From assembly GCA_021805565.1 (NCBI GenBank), contig JAJZFA010000015.1, forward strand, positions 1 through 64,000: a stretch of 64,000 nt of DNA, written 5' to 3'. The position numbers and the translations under genes were made by a program. Positions 55,174 to 63,561 of the stretch are shown piece after piece. The notes under the pieces are model-generated. The model made no database searches. It saw only the letters and a list, made by a program, of their open reading frames with translations, and had not been told where the DNA came from. The DNA is from Pseudomonadota bacterium (GTDB lineage: Bacteria > Pseudomonadota > Alphaproteobacteria > Acetobacterales > Acetobacteraceae). Numbering within the stretch: position 1 is the first letter of the stretch; every line of letters starts with the position of its first letter.

Positions 55174-56329
55174 GCCGCATGCTTTTCATCGGCCGGATAT
55201 CGGTCGGCGTGGTGCCGATTTTGATCCCAGGCAACACCATCGGCAGGACCGTGGTGTCCGGAAGATTGGTCGCGGCTTTCATGATATTCTCCCGCGACAA
55301 ATCGTTGCCGGCCTGTTTCAGAACCACGACCAGGGCCTGCGCCATGGTATAGCCATAGGCCCATACGGGATTGTTCGGGTCGCTTTCCGGCGCGTATTTC
55401 GCCCGCCAGGCCTGAAATTCCTTCATCCCGGCATCGTCGGCCCAGGCCGGATCGGTGGGATCCTTTAAATACGCCGCGGTGATCACCCCGACCGATTTTT
55501 CTAGTCCGGCCGATTGCAGCGCCGGCTTCACCAGGGCGCCGTTGGAGTCGATCAGGTGCAGCGGGTGCCAGTCGATATCCGCCACCTTTCGGATCGACAT
55601 GGCAGAGAATTTCGGCGTGCTGGCATCGAACAGAACGTCGGCGCCGGAGGCTTGCAGCGCCAATATTTGCGAATCGATGGTCGGGTCGGCAACCTCGTAC
55701 GACAGGTTTTTGACCACCATTTTGTCGAACTTGTCGCCCAGCGCGTCCTTCAGGCCGCTGACGTAATCGCGGCCGAGGTCATCGTTTTGATAAAGGATGC
55801 CGATCTTACCGTCAGGCTTCGTCTTTAAGATATACCGTCCGAACATCTGTCCTTCCAGCCGGTAGCTGGGTTGGAACGGGATGCTCCACGGATAGGCCTT
55901 GGGATCGGTAACGAACATGGACGCGCCGGAACCGAGCCAGATGTCGGGCACTTGTTTTTGGTTGTAATATTTGCGGATGGCGGCGTTGGGGGCTGTGCCG
56001 ATCGTCTGGAACAGGATCGCCACCTGATCGTCCTCGACGAGCCGGCGCACCACCTCGATCGACTTGGGCGGGCTGTAGCCGTCATCCAGCGCGATCAGGT
56101 TGAGCTTGCGGCCGTTGATGCCGCCTTGTTCGTTAATCATCTTGAAATAATCGGATTCGGCGGTGGAAATCTGGCCATATACGCTGGCCGGTCCGCTGAA
56201 CGGCGCGCTCTGGCCAATCTTGATTTCGGTGTCGGTGACGCCCACAACGGTTTTTTGCGCCGAAGCCGGCGACCCGAACAACGGCGACAACCCTAATACG
56301 GCCAAAGCCGCGCCACGCAATGTCTTCAT
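55130..56329 (-). CDS. ABC transporter periplasmic substrate-binding protein, branched-chain amino acid type
   Basis: A 399-residue binding protein starting at the ATG at 56327-56329 after GGGGGAGACG. Signal peptide KTLRGAALAVLGLSPLFGSPASAQ (cleaved near residue 25). The mature sequence resembles the protein at 264-1478 throughout: VGVTDTEIKIGQSAPFSGPAS, ALDDGYSPPKSIEVVRRLVEDDQVAILFQT, GILYQNDDLGRDYVSGL, and NDLSRENIMKAATNLPD. It is again without linked permease genes. These two paralogues probably bind related carboxylates or amino acids. Confidence 0.9.
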   Translation of the reverse strand: MKTLRGAALAVLGLSPLFGSPASAQKTVVGVTDTEIKIGQSAPFSGPASVYGQISTAESDYFKMINEQGGINGRKLNLIALDDGYSPPKSIEVVRRLVEDDQVAILFQTIGTAPNAAIRKYYNQKQVPDIWLGSGASMFVTDPKAYPWSIPFQPSYRLEGQMFGRYILKTKPDGKIGILYQNDDLGRDYVSGLKDALGDKFDKMVVKNLSYEVADPTIDSQILALQASGADVLFDASTPKFSAMSIRKVADIDWHPLHLIDSNGALVKPALQSAGLEKSVGVITAAYLKDPTDPAWADDAGMKEFQAWRAKYAPESDPNNPVWAYGYTMAQALVVVLKQAGNDLSRENIMKAATNLPDTTVLPMVLPGIKIGTTPTDIRPMKSMRLSRFDGKMYQLLPE

Positions 56330-56451
56330 GACGTTCGTCTCCCCCAAGTGATTTTACGGCACTTTGGGAGGGGTTGGGGTTCGGCACAAGGGGGGAGGCG
56401 CGGTTAATATCCGCCGCGCGGCATGGCGGAGCAACTGGTGTGGATGGACCG

Positions 56452-56673
56452 ATGAACGGACTCGTCAAGCGCAGCTTTTCGCTGGGCGGACACAGGACCA
56501 GCGTGGCGCTGGAGACGGAGTTCTGGGCCGTTCTATTGCGTTTGGCGGATGTTCGCGGCCAAACCCTGTCCGCGCTGGTCACCGCGGCGGACGCAGCGCG
56601 CGAACCCGGCCGGCCGCTGGCCTCGACGTTGCGGGTGCTGGCGCTGTCGGATGACAGTGTAAAACAGACCTGA
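56452..56673 (+). CDS. Ribbon-helix-helix domain protein
   Basis: A 73-residue protein that is almost only an RHH domain: VKRSFSLGGHRTSVALETEFWAVLLRLADVRGQTLSALVTAADAAR. The first strand (HRTSVALE) and the two helices fit the RHH_4 type common in alphaproteobacteria, a group of small DNA-binding proteins. No toxin or other partner is adjacent. It lies divergent from the binding-protein gene and may regulate it, but there is no direct evidence. Confidence 0.8.
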   Translation: MNGLVKRSFSLGGHRTSVALETEFWAVLLRLADVRGQTLSALVTAADAAREPGRPLASTLRVLALSDDSVKQT

Positions 56674-56908
56674 TCGTAGGCCGCCATCGGTTTCGCACCG
56701 TAACTGGCTGGCCGGGGTCATGGGTGCGTTACCGTCTTCTGTCCTTTGAAAAGGCTCCGGCAAGCCGACGAGAATTGGAAACGGACACCGCCTGTGTATC
56801 TGTGCGTCCCCCATCGATGCCGCCCTGTGTCAGGCTATCGATGGGCATGTCCGGCGCCGATCGCTCCGGCTTGCCGTGCCGGATACGCAATAATGGCCGA
56901 TGCCGGCC

Positions 56909-57058
56909 TTATGCCGCCGCGCTGGGACGGGCGGCCATCCGGTCGTACCAGGCGGTCAGGTTGGTGTTGGCGGGATCGAGCGGCTGGCGCACCGTCGCGG
57001 CGAACTGGAGGAAGGCGAACAGCAGGATATCGGCTAACGATAGCCGGTCGCCGCCGCC
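56909..57058 (-). pseudogene. C-terminal fragment of a glutathione S-transferase gene
   Basis: On the minus strand GGGDRLSLADILLFAFLQFAATV and QPLDPANTNLTAWYDRMAARPSAAA end at TAA (56909-56911). This is the end of a GST C-terminal helical domain. About 50 codons survive; the 5' part is missing because unrelated binding-protein sequence on the other strand begins right at the break. Confidence 0.65.
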
Positions 57059-57573
57059 AGCACGATGCCGGCTGCGATTTTGTCTGCATGGGTACCATCG
57101 TCAAGGATACCACAATTATTCTACAAACCGCGCGCAAGATTGGCTGGAAGCCGGATTTTTGCGGCCAGTTCGCCAGTTATTCCACCGCGGTCGCCGAGGC
57201 CTCCGGCGAACCAGCGGAAGGTTTCTATTCGATGGCGCCGACGATTTACCGTTATCCGGACGATCCGGACCCGGCGGTGCGGCGCTTCAACGCGACCTAT
57301 CGCAAGACCTTCTGGATCGACGCGAATTATTTGGGCGAGGCCGGGTACACCTGCGCCACCTTCGTCATGGCGGCGCTGGAAAAGGCGGGCAGGGACCTGA
57401 CCCCGGACAGCTTCGCCAATGCGATGGAGAGCATGAAGGATTGGCATGACATCTTTAACGGGCCGCCGCTGTCGCTGAGCGCCACCAATCATCACGCGTC
57501 GAGCCAGTCGTTCCTGTCGGTCGTCAAAAGCCGGCGCTGGACCCCCGTGGTGGAGCAGCCGCTGGGCTTTTGA
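57058..57573 (+). pseudogene. 5'-truncated ABC substrate-binding protein gene
   Basis: The plus strand from about 57064 encodes AGCDFVCMGTIVKDTTIILQTARKIGWKPDFCGQF and continues to VVEQPLGF at the stop, matching the C-terminal 170 residues of a branched-chain-type binding protein (GEPAEGFYSMAPTIYRYPDDPDPAVRRF, ANYLGEAGYTCATFVMAALEKAGRDL, TNHHASSQSFLSVV). The N-terminal half, with signal peptide and start, is absent. It joins the GST fragment head-to-head without spacer, the sign of a deletion or rearrangement. The remaining frame is still open, so the decay is recent. Confidence 0.75.
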
Positions 57574-57595
57574 TGGATGGCGCCGCGGGGCGGCG

Positions 57596-58177
57596 TCAAT
57601 CCGCGTAGGTCAGGGTCCAGGCACGGGCAGCCCCTGCCGGTGGCTCGCACCAGACCGGCACGGCATTGCGGGTCCGCACGTTCGGTTCGTGTCCCATCGC
57701 GCCGCGAATCGCCCGAAACAGCGCTCCGTGTGCGACCACCAGCACGGGCGCGGGTCGTAACAGACAGCGGTTGATGGCGCCGATGGACCGGCTGGTCAGC
57801 GTAGCAAAACTCTCCGCACCCTGCGGAGTCAGCAGCCCGTCAACCCATTGCTGAAACCCCCAGTCGGCCATCGGCGTGCCTTCTTGCACCCCAAACGAAA
57901 CTTCCCGCAGGCCGTCATCGAACTGCACCGGCAAACCCAACGTTGCCCCGGCGATTTCCGCTGTCACCCGTGCCCGCGACATTGGCGACGAAATCAGGCT
58001 TTTGATGCCCTTGCCGCGCAACAGCAGCGCGGCGGACCGGGCTTGCGCCAGGCCGGTTTCATTCAGCGGAATATCCACGCTTCCCTGCGACAGGTCCTTG
58101 GTATTCCAGTCGGTCTCGCCATGGCGCAAAAACCAGAAGGCGATTGGATGAATAGGGTCCGTTGGGGGCGGGTTCAT
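57596..58177 (-). CDS. Histidine phosphatase family protein (GpmB-like)
   Basis: A 193-residue member of the histidine phosphatase (phosphoglycerate-mutase-like) superfamily. The phosphohistidine motif is LRHGETDWN (His19), the second basic pocket is SSPMSRARVTAEI, and the late HGALFRAIRG holds the second catalytic His (VVAHGALF). These enzymes dephosphorylate sugars, nucleotides or cofactors. It starts five bases after the stop of the upstream GST gene, so they share a transcript. Confidence 0.9.
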   Translation of the reverse strand: MNPPPTDPIHPIAFWFLRHGETDWNTKDLSQGSVDIPLNETGLAQARSAALLLRGKGIKSLISSPMSRARVTAEIAGATLGLPVQFDDGLREVSFGVQEGTPMADWGFQQWVDGLLTPQGAESFATLTSRSIGAINRCLLRPAPVLVVAHGALFRAIRGAMGHEPNVRTRNAVPVWCEPPAGAARAWTLTYAD

Positions 58178-58181
58178 CGGA

Positions 58182-58796
58182 TCAGGCTAGGCCTTCCTGT
58201 TGCAGCACGCGCTGAACGGCGGGGCGCGCGTTCATGCGCGTGTAATGGGCGGCGACATTGCCGGGCAGAATCATTTTGAACCGGTCGGCCCAAAATGAAA
58301 CGTAGAAGATGGCCGCGTCGGCGATGGAAAATGCACCGGTCGCGTAGTCCTGTTGCGCTAACAGCGTGTCGAGCAAGGCGAATCCGTTGCCGGCGATTTC
58401 GCGACCCCTGGCCTTGACGGCGTCTTCGTCCGCCGCGTTCGGGGTAAAGGCGGAGGGTCGGATGATCCGTCCGAACCCCTGCATGTGCAGGGTGGCGACG
58501 ACGTAGTCCAGCACTTCCAGGGTGCGGGCCTGCAAGTCGATACTGTCGGGCAGCAACCCGGCGAACGGGTTGGTGCGGGCGAGCCAATAGGCGATCGCCG
58601 GGAATTCCGTCAGCACCGAACCGTCGTCGCGCGCCAGGGCCGGCACTTTGGATTTCGGGTTAACCGCGGTGTATCCTGGCTGATACTGGGCGCCTTCGCG
58701 CAACTTGACGGCCACTGCGTCATAGGGTTTGCCGATTTCCTCCAGCAGCACGTGAATGCCGATGGAACAGGCGCCGGGGGCGTAATAGAGTTTCAC
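58182..58796 (-). CDS. Glutathione S-transferase
   Basis: A 204-residue GST of the beta-like bacterial type. The N-terminal thioredoxin-fold domain begins MKLYYAPGACSIGIHVLLEEIGKPYD with the catalytic region YAPGACS, contains NPKSKVPALARDDGSVLTEFPAIAYWLA (glutathione binding), and the helical C-terminal domain carries YATGAFSIADAAIFYVSFWADR. Possible roles are detoxification or dehalogenation. The next gene upstream is an LLM monooxygenase with a 24-base gap, then this GST and the phosphatase: a likely three-gene operon. Confidence 0.92.
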   Translation of the reverse strand: MKLYYAPGACSIGIHVLLEEIGKPYDAVAVKLREGAQYQPGYTAVNPKSKVPALARDDGSVLTEFPAIAYWLARTNPFAGLLPDSIDLQARTLEVLDYVVATLHMQGFGRIIRPSAFTPNAADEDAVKARGREIAGNGFALLDTLLAQQDYATGAFSIADAAIFYVSFWADRFKMILPGNVAAHYTRMNARPAVQRVLQQEGLA

Positions 58797-58820
58797 AGGC
58801 TTTTTTCCTTATTTGGCCGG

Positions 58821-60167
58821 TCATCGCCACGTGCCGGGGGCGGGTCGGACGAGACCCAGGTTCTCACGCAACGTAGCGCCTGTGTAGTCGTTATGGAACA
58901 GCCCGCGGCGTTGCAGTTCGGGCACCACAAGGCGTGAGAAGTCCTCGTAAGCACCCGGCACGTGGGACGCGGCGACCACGAAACCGTCGCAAGCGCCGGT
59001 CGCGAACCATTCTTCCATACCGTCGGCCACGTCCCTGGGGCTGCCGACAAAGCGCGGGTGATCGTGGAACGTGCCACGCCGCGTGATGGCGATGAAATCG
59101 CGCGGCGTTGGCAGTCTGCCACCCAGTTCGCGCTTGATCCGGTCGCGCATGCCTTGCGCCCCGGTCCAGCTGTCCAGTTGATCGTCCGTGAACGCCAGAT
59201 CGATCGGCTGTTGGGAGAAATCGAAATTCATGATCTCCGACAGCAGCGACAGGCTGTCGATCTCCTTTGGCAGCGTGTCGATCACCGCCGCGTGGTCTTC
59301 GGCTTCGGCGCGGGTTCCGGCGACCACTGTGTAGATGCCAGGACAGACGAAGGTCTTGTCGGGGTCGCGCCCGGCGGCTTCGACCTGGGCCTTGAACGAT
59401 GCATAGTCGCGCCGGGCCTGCGCCAGGCCGTGATAGGCGACAAAAACGCATTCCGCCCAGCGGGCCGCGAATCGCTGGCCCCGGCCGCTTTGGCCTGCCT
59501 GGATCAGCACCGGATGGCCCTGTTCCGACCGGGGCACCGTGAACGGGCCGCGCGACTGGAAAAACGCGCCCTTATGGTCCAGCCGGTGGACTTTTTCAGG
59601 GTGCGCGAACAGGCCGGTTCCACGGTCGGCGACGATCGCTCCGTCTTCCCATGAATCCCAGTGTCCCATGACCACTTCCAGGAATTCATCGGCGCGGTCG
59701 TAGCGCAGGTCATGCTCGCCGTGGGCGGTGTGGCCCATATTGAGAGCCTCGGCATCGTTCATCGATGTAACGATGTTCCATGCGGCCCGGCCACCGGTGA
59801 TCAGGTCCAGCGTGGCGAAGACACGGGCGACGTGGAACGGTTCGGAGTAGGTCGTGGAGAACGTCGCGCCGAGGCCGAGCCGCTCGGTCGCCATGCCCAT
59901 GGCGGTCAGAATGACGATCGGGTCCATTTTCACGCAGCGGATGCCGTTGGCCACGGTATGGGCGTGATCGCCGCCGAACAGGTCGGGCATCGCCAGCCGG
60001 TCATCGTAAAATCCCATATGGAATTTGCCGGCTTCCAGCGCGCGGCCGATGCGGCGGTAATACTCGGCGCCGGTAAAATCCTGCCGGGCGAGCGGATGAC
60101 GCCAGGACCCGACGAAATTCGTGCAATTCTGGGCTTGCAGAAAGCCGACAAGCGTCATTTGGCGCAT
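58821..60167 (-). CDS. LLM-class flavin-dependent monooxygenase (NtaA/SnaA/DszA family)
   Basis: A 448-residue FMNH2-dependent monooxygenase of the NtaA/SnaA/DszA(SoxA)/SsuD-like group. Landmarks are NCTNFVGSWRHP, HMGFYDDRLAMPDLF, RLGLGATFSTTYSEPFHVARVFATLDLITGGRAAWNIVTSMNDAEALNMGH (flavin-binding barrel), and HPVLIQAGQSGRGQRFAARWAE. Such enzymes need a separate flavin reductase and oxidise chelators, sulfur compounds or similar xenobiotics. It is followed by a GST, consistent with detoxification or desulfurisation. The leader region upstream contains a strong hairpin. Confidence 0.92.
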   Translation of the reverse strand: MRQMTLVGFLQAQNCTNFVGSWRHPLARQDFTGAEYYRRIGRALEAGKFHMGFYDDRLAMPDLFGGDHAHTVANGIRCVKMDPIVILTAMGMATERLGLGATFSTTYSEPFHVARVFATLDLITGGRAAWNIVTSMNDAEALNMGHTAHGEHDLRYDRADEFLEVVMGHWDSWEDGAIVADRGTGLFAHPEKVHRLDHKGAFFQSRGPFTVPRSEQGHPVLIQAGQSGRGQRFAARWAECVFVAYHGLAQARRDYASFKAQVEAAGRDPDKTFVCPGIYTVVAGTRAEAEDHAAVIDTLPKEIDSLSLLSEIMNFDFSQQPIDLAFTDDQLDSWTGAQGMRDRIKRELGGRLPTPRDFIAITRRGTFHDHPRFVGSPRDVADGMEEWFATGACDGFVVAASHVPGAYEDFSRLVVPELQRRGLFHNDYTGATLRENLGLVRPAPGTWR

Positions 60168-60236
60168 CGTTCCGATTTTCCCGGCGCGGTTCTGGTTTTG
60201 CTATACCGGCGCTGTCGCAATGGGGAAAGGTGCGGC

Positions 60237-60260
60237 CCTCCGGCGGCTTCAGGCCGGAGG
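60237..60260. repeat. Hairpin in the leader between the LLM and acyl-CoA synthetase genes
   Basis: CCTCCGGC (60237-60244) and GCCGGAGG (60253-60260) are perfect complements; next to it GGTCCA/TGAACC can form a second small stem. Both lie 70-110 bases before the LLM start on its transcript. No known riboswitch consensus is recognised. It may be a leader attenuator or an operator. Confidence 0.4.
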
Positions 60261-60419
60261 TCCACGACTGAACCTGCCAATTCTCGCACCGCGGGGCCAA
60301 TGGCCGGTCATGGCCCCCGGTGTTCGGCGTCGGCGGTTTCCCGCACGCCGGATTGGTGTATGATCGCGCCTGGAAACAGCGACACGAAGCGGATCGATGG
60401 TCGGGATTGGAAACAAGCA

Positions 60420-62111
60420 ATGAAAGCGGCGGCGTTCAAGGCGGCCCGTGATTTTCTGGTGACGCACCGATCTGCCTATAATGAGGCCTATCGCGATTTC
60501 CGTTGGCCAGAGCTGGACAATTTCAACTGGGCGCTGGATTGGTTCGACGGCGAACTCGCGCGCGGCGCGACGGCGGATCAGCCTGCCCTTATCATCGTGG
60601 GCGAGGGCGCCGCGCGGCTGACCTTCGCGGATATGTCGGAACGATCCAATCGCGTGGCCAACGGGTTGCGCGCCTTGGGGGTAAAGCGCGGCGACCGCAT
60701 TCTGCTGATGCTGGGGAACGTCGTTCCGTTATGGGAAACCATGCTGGCGGCGATGAAGCTGGGCGCCGTCGTCATCCCCGCGACGACATTGCTGGCAGCC
60801 GGCGATCTGGCCGACAGGTTCGACCGGGGGCGGGCCCGCCATGTCGTGACCACGTCGGCCGAGGCCGGAAAATTCGGCGGCATGGACAACCGGCTGACCC
60901 GCATCGCCGTGGGCGACCCGGTGACGGGATGGACGCGCTACGACGAACTGTTGGCCGCGTCGGCGGATTTCGTTCCGGACGGCGAAACTGGCGCCGACGA
61001 CCCGATGCTGCTGTATTTCACATCGGGCACGACCGCGAAGCCGAAGCTGGTGCTGCATTCGCATCGGTCCTACCCGGTGGGACATTTGTCCACCATGTAC
61101 GCGCTTGGTCTGCTGCAAGGCGACATCCACCTGAATGTTTCGTCTCCGGGCTGGGCCAAGCACGCCTGGAGCTGCTTTTTCGCCCCCTGGATCGCCGGCG
61201 CGGCGATTTTCATCGCCAACCAGGGTCGCTTCCACGCACGAACGCTGCTCGATACGATTGCTGCAAATAAAGTAACGACTCTTTGTGCGCCGCCGACCGT
61301 GTGGCGCATGTTGATCCAGGAAGATCTGAAGTCCATCCGCCACAGCCTGCGCGAGGTGCTGGCGGCCGGAGAGCCGCTGAACCCCGAGGTCATCGATCAG
61401 GTTCGGGCCGCCTGGGGGCTGACAATCCGGGATTTCTACGGACAGACCGAAACCTGCGCGCAGGTTGGCAATCCGCCGAACCAGCCGATCAAACCCGGCT
61501 CCATGGGCCGTCCGCTGCCGGGTTTTCGCACCCTGCTGCTGGACCCGGACGGCAACGAAACCGAGGAAGGCGAACTGTCCCTGGCGCTGGACCCGCCGCC
61601 CGCCGGGCTGATGCGCGGGTATCAGCAAGATGATGGATCGATCGCCGGACTGACCGGTCCGGCCTACCGCACCGGCGATGTCGCATCGCGGGATGCCGAT
61701 GGATACCTGACTTATGTCGGACGCGCCGACGATGTGTTCAAGGCATCGGACTACCGCATCAGCCCGTTCGAGCTGGAAAGCGTGCTGATCGAGCATCCGG
61801 CCGTGGCTGAAGCCGCCGTCGTGCCGGCCCCCGACGCGATGCGGATGGCGATCCCGAAGGCCTATGTCGCTCTGGTGGCCGGTGCGGTGGCGGATCGCGC
61901 AACGGCGCTGTCGATCTTGCAGCATACACGGGCGCGCCTGGCGCCGTTCAAGCGCATCCGGCGGCTGGAGTTTTACGAACTGCCGAAGACAATCTCTGGC
62001 AAGATCAGGCGGGTGGAACTGCGCCAGCTGGAGAACCGGCGCGCCGCGGCCGGGACGCGCGACCCAGCCGAATATCGTGAAGAAGACTTTCCCGAACTGA
62101 ACGTCCGCTAA
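60420..62111 (+). CDS. AMP-dependent acyl-CoA synthetase
   Basis: A 563-residue ANL-superfamily enzyme, activating a carboxylic acid to acyl-CoA through acyl-AMP. ATG at 60420-60422; the frame is open far upstream, but that part is antisense to the LLM gene. The P-loop-like motif is LYFTSGTTAKPKLVLHSH (about 199-216), the adenylate motif DFYGQTETCAQ, the hinge YRTGDVASRDADGYLTYVGRADDVFKASDYRISPFELE, and the catalytic Lys near 528 in KTISGKIRRVEL. Similarity is to medium-chain or acetoacetyl/benzoate-type synthetases, so the substrate is likely a short/medium or aromatic acid. Confidence 0.92.
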   Translation: MKAAAFKAARDFLVTHRSAYNEAYRDFRWPELDNFNWALDWFDGELARGATADQPALIIVGEGAARLTFADMSERSNRVANGLRALGVKRGDRILLMLGNVVPLWETMLAAMKLGAVVIPATTLLAAGDLADRFDRGRARHVVTTSAEAGKFGGMDNRLTRIAVGDPVTGWTRYDELLAASADFVPDGETGADDPMLLYFTSGTTAKPKLVLHSHRSYPVGHLSTMYALGLLQGDIHLNVSSPGWAKHAWSCFFAPWIAGAAIFIANQGRFHARTLLDTIAANKVTTLCAPPTVWRMLIQEDLKSIRHSLREVLAAGEPLNPEVIDQVRAAWGLTIRDFYGQTETCAQVGNPPNQPIKPGSMGRPLPGFRTLLLDPDGNETEEGELSLALDPPPAGLMRGYQQDDGSIAGLTGPAYRTGDVASRDADGYLTYVGRADDVFKASDYRISPFELESVLIEHPAVAEAAVVPAPDAMRMAIPKAYVALVAGAVADRATALSILQHTRARLAPFKRIRRLEFYELPKTISGKIRRVELRQLENRRAAAGTRDPAEYREEDFPELNVR

Positions 62112-62120
62112 CGCCAGGTT

Positions 62121-62137
62121 CCGCCCACATAGGGCGG
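62121..62137 (+). terminator. Short hairpin after the acyl-CoA synthetase gene
   Basis: CCGCCC and GGGCGG (6 bp, loop ACATA) lie just after the stop codon. No T-run is present. It is a weak terminator candidate. Confidence 0.35.
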
Positions 62138-62158
62138 GCGGTGCGCGAAACGGAGACG

Positions 62159-62191
62159 ATGCCAACGGTCATTCTTTATGGCCGTTGGTAT
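62159..62191. repeat. Third TTGGTAT palindrome
   Basis: ATGCCAACGGTCAT (62159-62172) pairs with ATGGCCGTTGGTAT (62178-62191) over 14 bases, two of them G-T type, with a short TTCTT-like loop. The right half (CATTCTTTATGGCCGTTGGTAT, two bases over twenty in total) resembles that of the palindrome at 14510-14561. It lies in the convergent gap before the small secreted protein gene. Confidence 0.65.
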
Positions 62192-62196
62192 AACGC

Positions 62197-62613
62197 CTAT
62201 AGGCCCTGCGTCCTGGCGGATTCGAGAGCCGCCTCGATCAACCGCATGCAGCCTGGGCGATCGTTGGCAGCCAGCGCCTGTAGCGCCCCCGAAATGTCCC
62301 GTATCGCCGGGTTATCGCTCGGGTTGTTGGTCTGGCCCAGCGGTACGGAGCGGTCGAGCATCCGGGTTTCGGCCATTTCCAGCGACTGCTGCGCCTGCCC
62401 AAGTTGCCCGGTCGCAAGTGCCCCCTCGGCCGCATGCAGCGCGTCGGACGCCGTGGTTCCGGGTGCGACGTCCGGGTTCGGCAAGGCCGGTGCGATCGTC
62501 GACTTCGTGTTTTGCGGGGCGATGTTGCTGGCATCGCTGGACGTCGGTTCGGCGGCCGGCGCTCCGACCGAAAGTCCCGCCAGCAGAGCGGTGGACAGAA
62601 CAAGCAGACGCAT
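62197..62613 (-). CDS. Small secreted protein of unknown function
   Basis: A 138-residue protein from the ATG at 62611-62613. The signal peptide MRLLVLSTALLAGLSVGAPAAA-like start (cleavage after GAPAAE region, about residue 20) is followed by a Ser/Asn/Pro-rich linker and a predicted helical C-terminus (ASDALHAAEGALATGQLGQAQQSLEMAETRML, then DISGALQALAANDRPGCMRLIEAALESAR). The helices resemble a pair of antiparallel TPR-like hairpins found in small alphaproteobacterial secreted proteins. It has no recognised domain. Confidence 0.72.
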   Translation of the reverse strand: MRLLVLSTALLAGLSVGAPAAEPTSSDASNIAPQNTKSTIAPALPNPDVAPGTTASDALHAAEGALATGQLGQAQQSLEMAETRMLDRSVPLGQTNNPSDNPAIRDISGALQALAANDRPGCMRLIEAALESARTQGL

Positions 62614-62662
62614 CGATCCGGTCTCCTGCATGCCAGCCGGCGCTCCCGTTAATCGGAATTGC

Positions 62663-63556
62663 TCAGCGCCAGCGGCGGTGAAACCACAGATATTGGCCGG
62701 GATACTCGCGAATCCAGCCTTCTATAACAGTCGTGATCATCTGCGTGGCCGCCGTCACGTCGATCTGACCGCTTGCCTCGCGCGGCAGGTCGAACGGTCC
62801 GAACCCGTCGATCCGGAACGTGTGGTTCGGCAATCGCACTACGCGAACGCCGATTACCGGGCACTCGAACCGCCGGACCAGACGCGCGACCGATGGGTTT
62901 GCCTTGCAGCGGCGTCCGAAGAACATGACATCCACGCCGCGCGAAAAATGCTGATCCACCACCATGCCCAGATGTTCGCCCGCGCTCAGCGAAGCGGCCA
63001 TTTCGACCGCCGCCTGGGCCCGGGTGCGTATCAGCCGGCCCATCAGCGGCGCCCGGATCCGGATGATTTCCTTCGCCACCGCCTTGTTGTTCGGCATCCG
63101 GTACACCACCGCCGACGGCAGGCCATGCGATGCGGCGGCGATGGCGGGCAGTTCCCAGTTTGCCAGATGCGCGGAAAAGCAAAGCGCCGGTTTGCCGTCC
63201 GATCGTAGTTGGTCGAACAAGGCCACGCTTCCGGTTTGGATGCGCCCGGCGTAAGGGCGATCGGGATCGAGATCCCAGATACGTGCCATATGAACGTATT
63301 CGCCGGCGACACGACCCAGATTGTCCCAGGATTCGCGCAACGTGGCCTCGATCCAAACCGCGTCTTTTTCCGGAAACGCCGCCCGCAGATTGGCCTGGCC
63401 GATCCGGTGCGCAGGCAGCATCGGGCCGACACGCCGAGCGATGGCGCCGCAGACATCCGAGGCGCGATCCGGGTCGGCGCGCCGCAGCAGCCAGAACAGC
63501 CACTTGACCAGGCGGCCGAGGATACGCTCGCCGTAAAGACCGAGTTGCCGGCGCAC
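62663..63556 (-). CDS. lpxL: Lipid A biosynthesis acyltransferase (LpxL/HtrB-like)
   Basis: A 297-residue lysophospholipid-acyltransferase-superfamily protein with a GTG start, five bases after the alcohol dehydrogenase stop. The catalytic H-x4-E motif is SAHLANWE (His130, Glu135). Other conserved segments are ESWDNLGRVAGEY, AVVYRMPNN, AGEHLGMVVDQHF (family block) and YPGQYLWFHRRWR at the C-terminus. It adds a secondary acyl chain to the lipid A precursor at the inner membrane. The N-terminal helix (RLVKWLFWLLRR) anchors it. Confidence 0.94.
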   Translation of the reverse strand: MRRQLGLYGERILGRLVKWLFWLLRRADPDRASDVCGAIARRVGPMLPAHRIGQANLRAAFPEKDAVWIEATLRESWDNLGRVAGEYVHMARIWDLDPDRPYAGRIQTGSVALFDQLRSDGKPALCFSAHLANWELPAIAAASHGLPSAVVYRMPNNKAVAKEIIRIRAPLMGRLIRTRAQAAVEMAASLSAGEHLGMVVDQHFSRGVDVMFFGRRCKANPSVARLVRRFECPVIGVRVVRLPNHTFRIDGFGPFDLPREASGQIDVTAATQMITTVIEGWIREYPGQYLWFHRRWR

Positions 63557-63561
63557 GCGGG

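Noticed and set aside
59661-60419. N-terminal extension of the acyl-CoA synthetase frame
   Set aside because: The extension is antisense to the LLM monooxygenase and lacks similarity to synthetases. The ATG at 60420 fits the family start.
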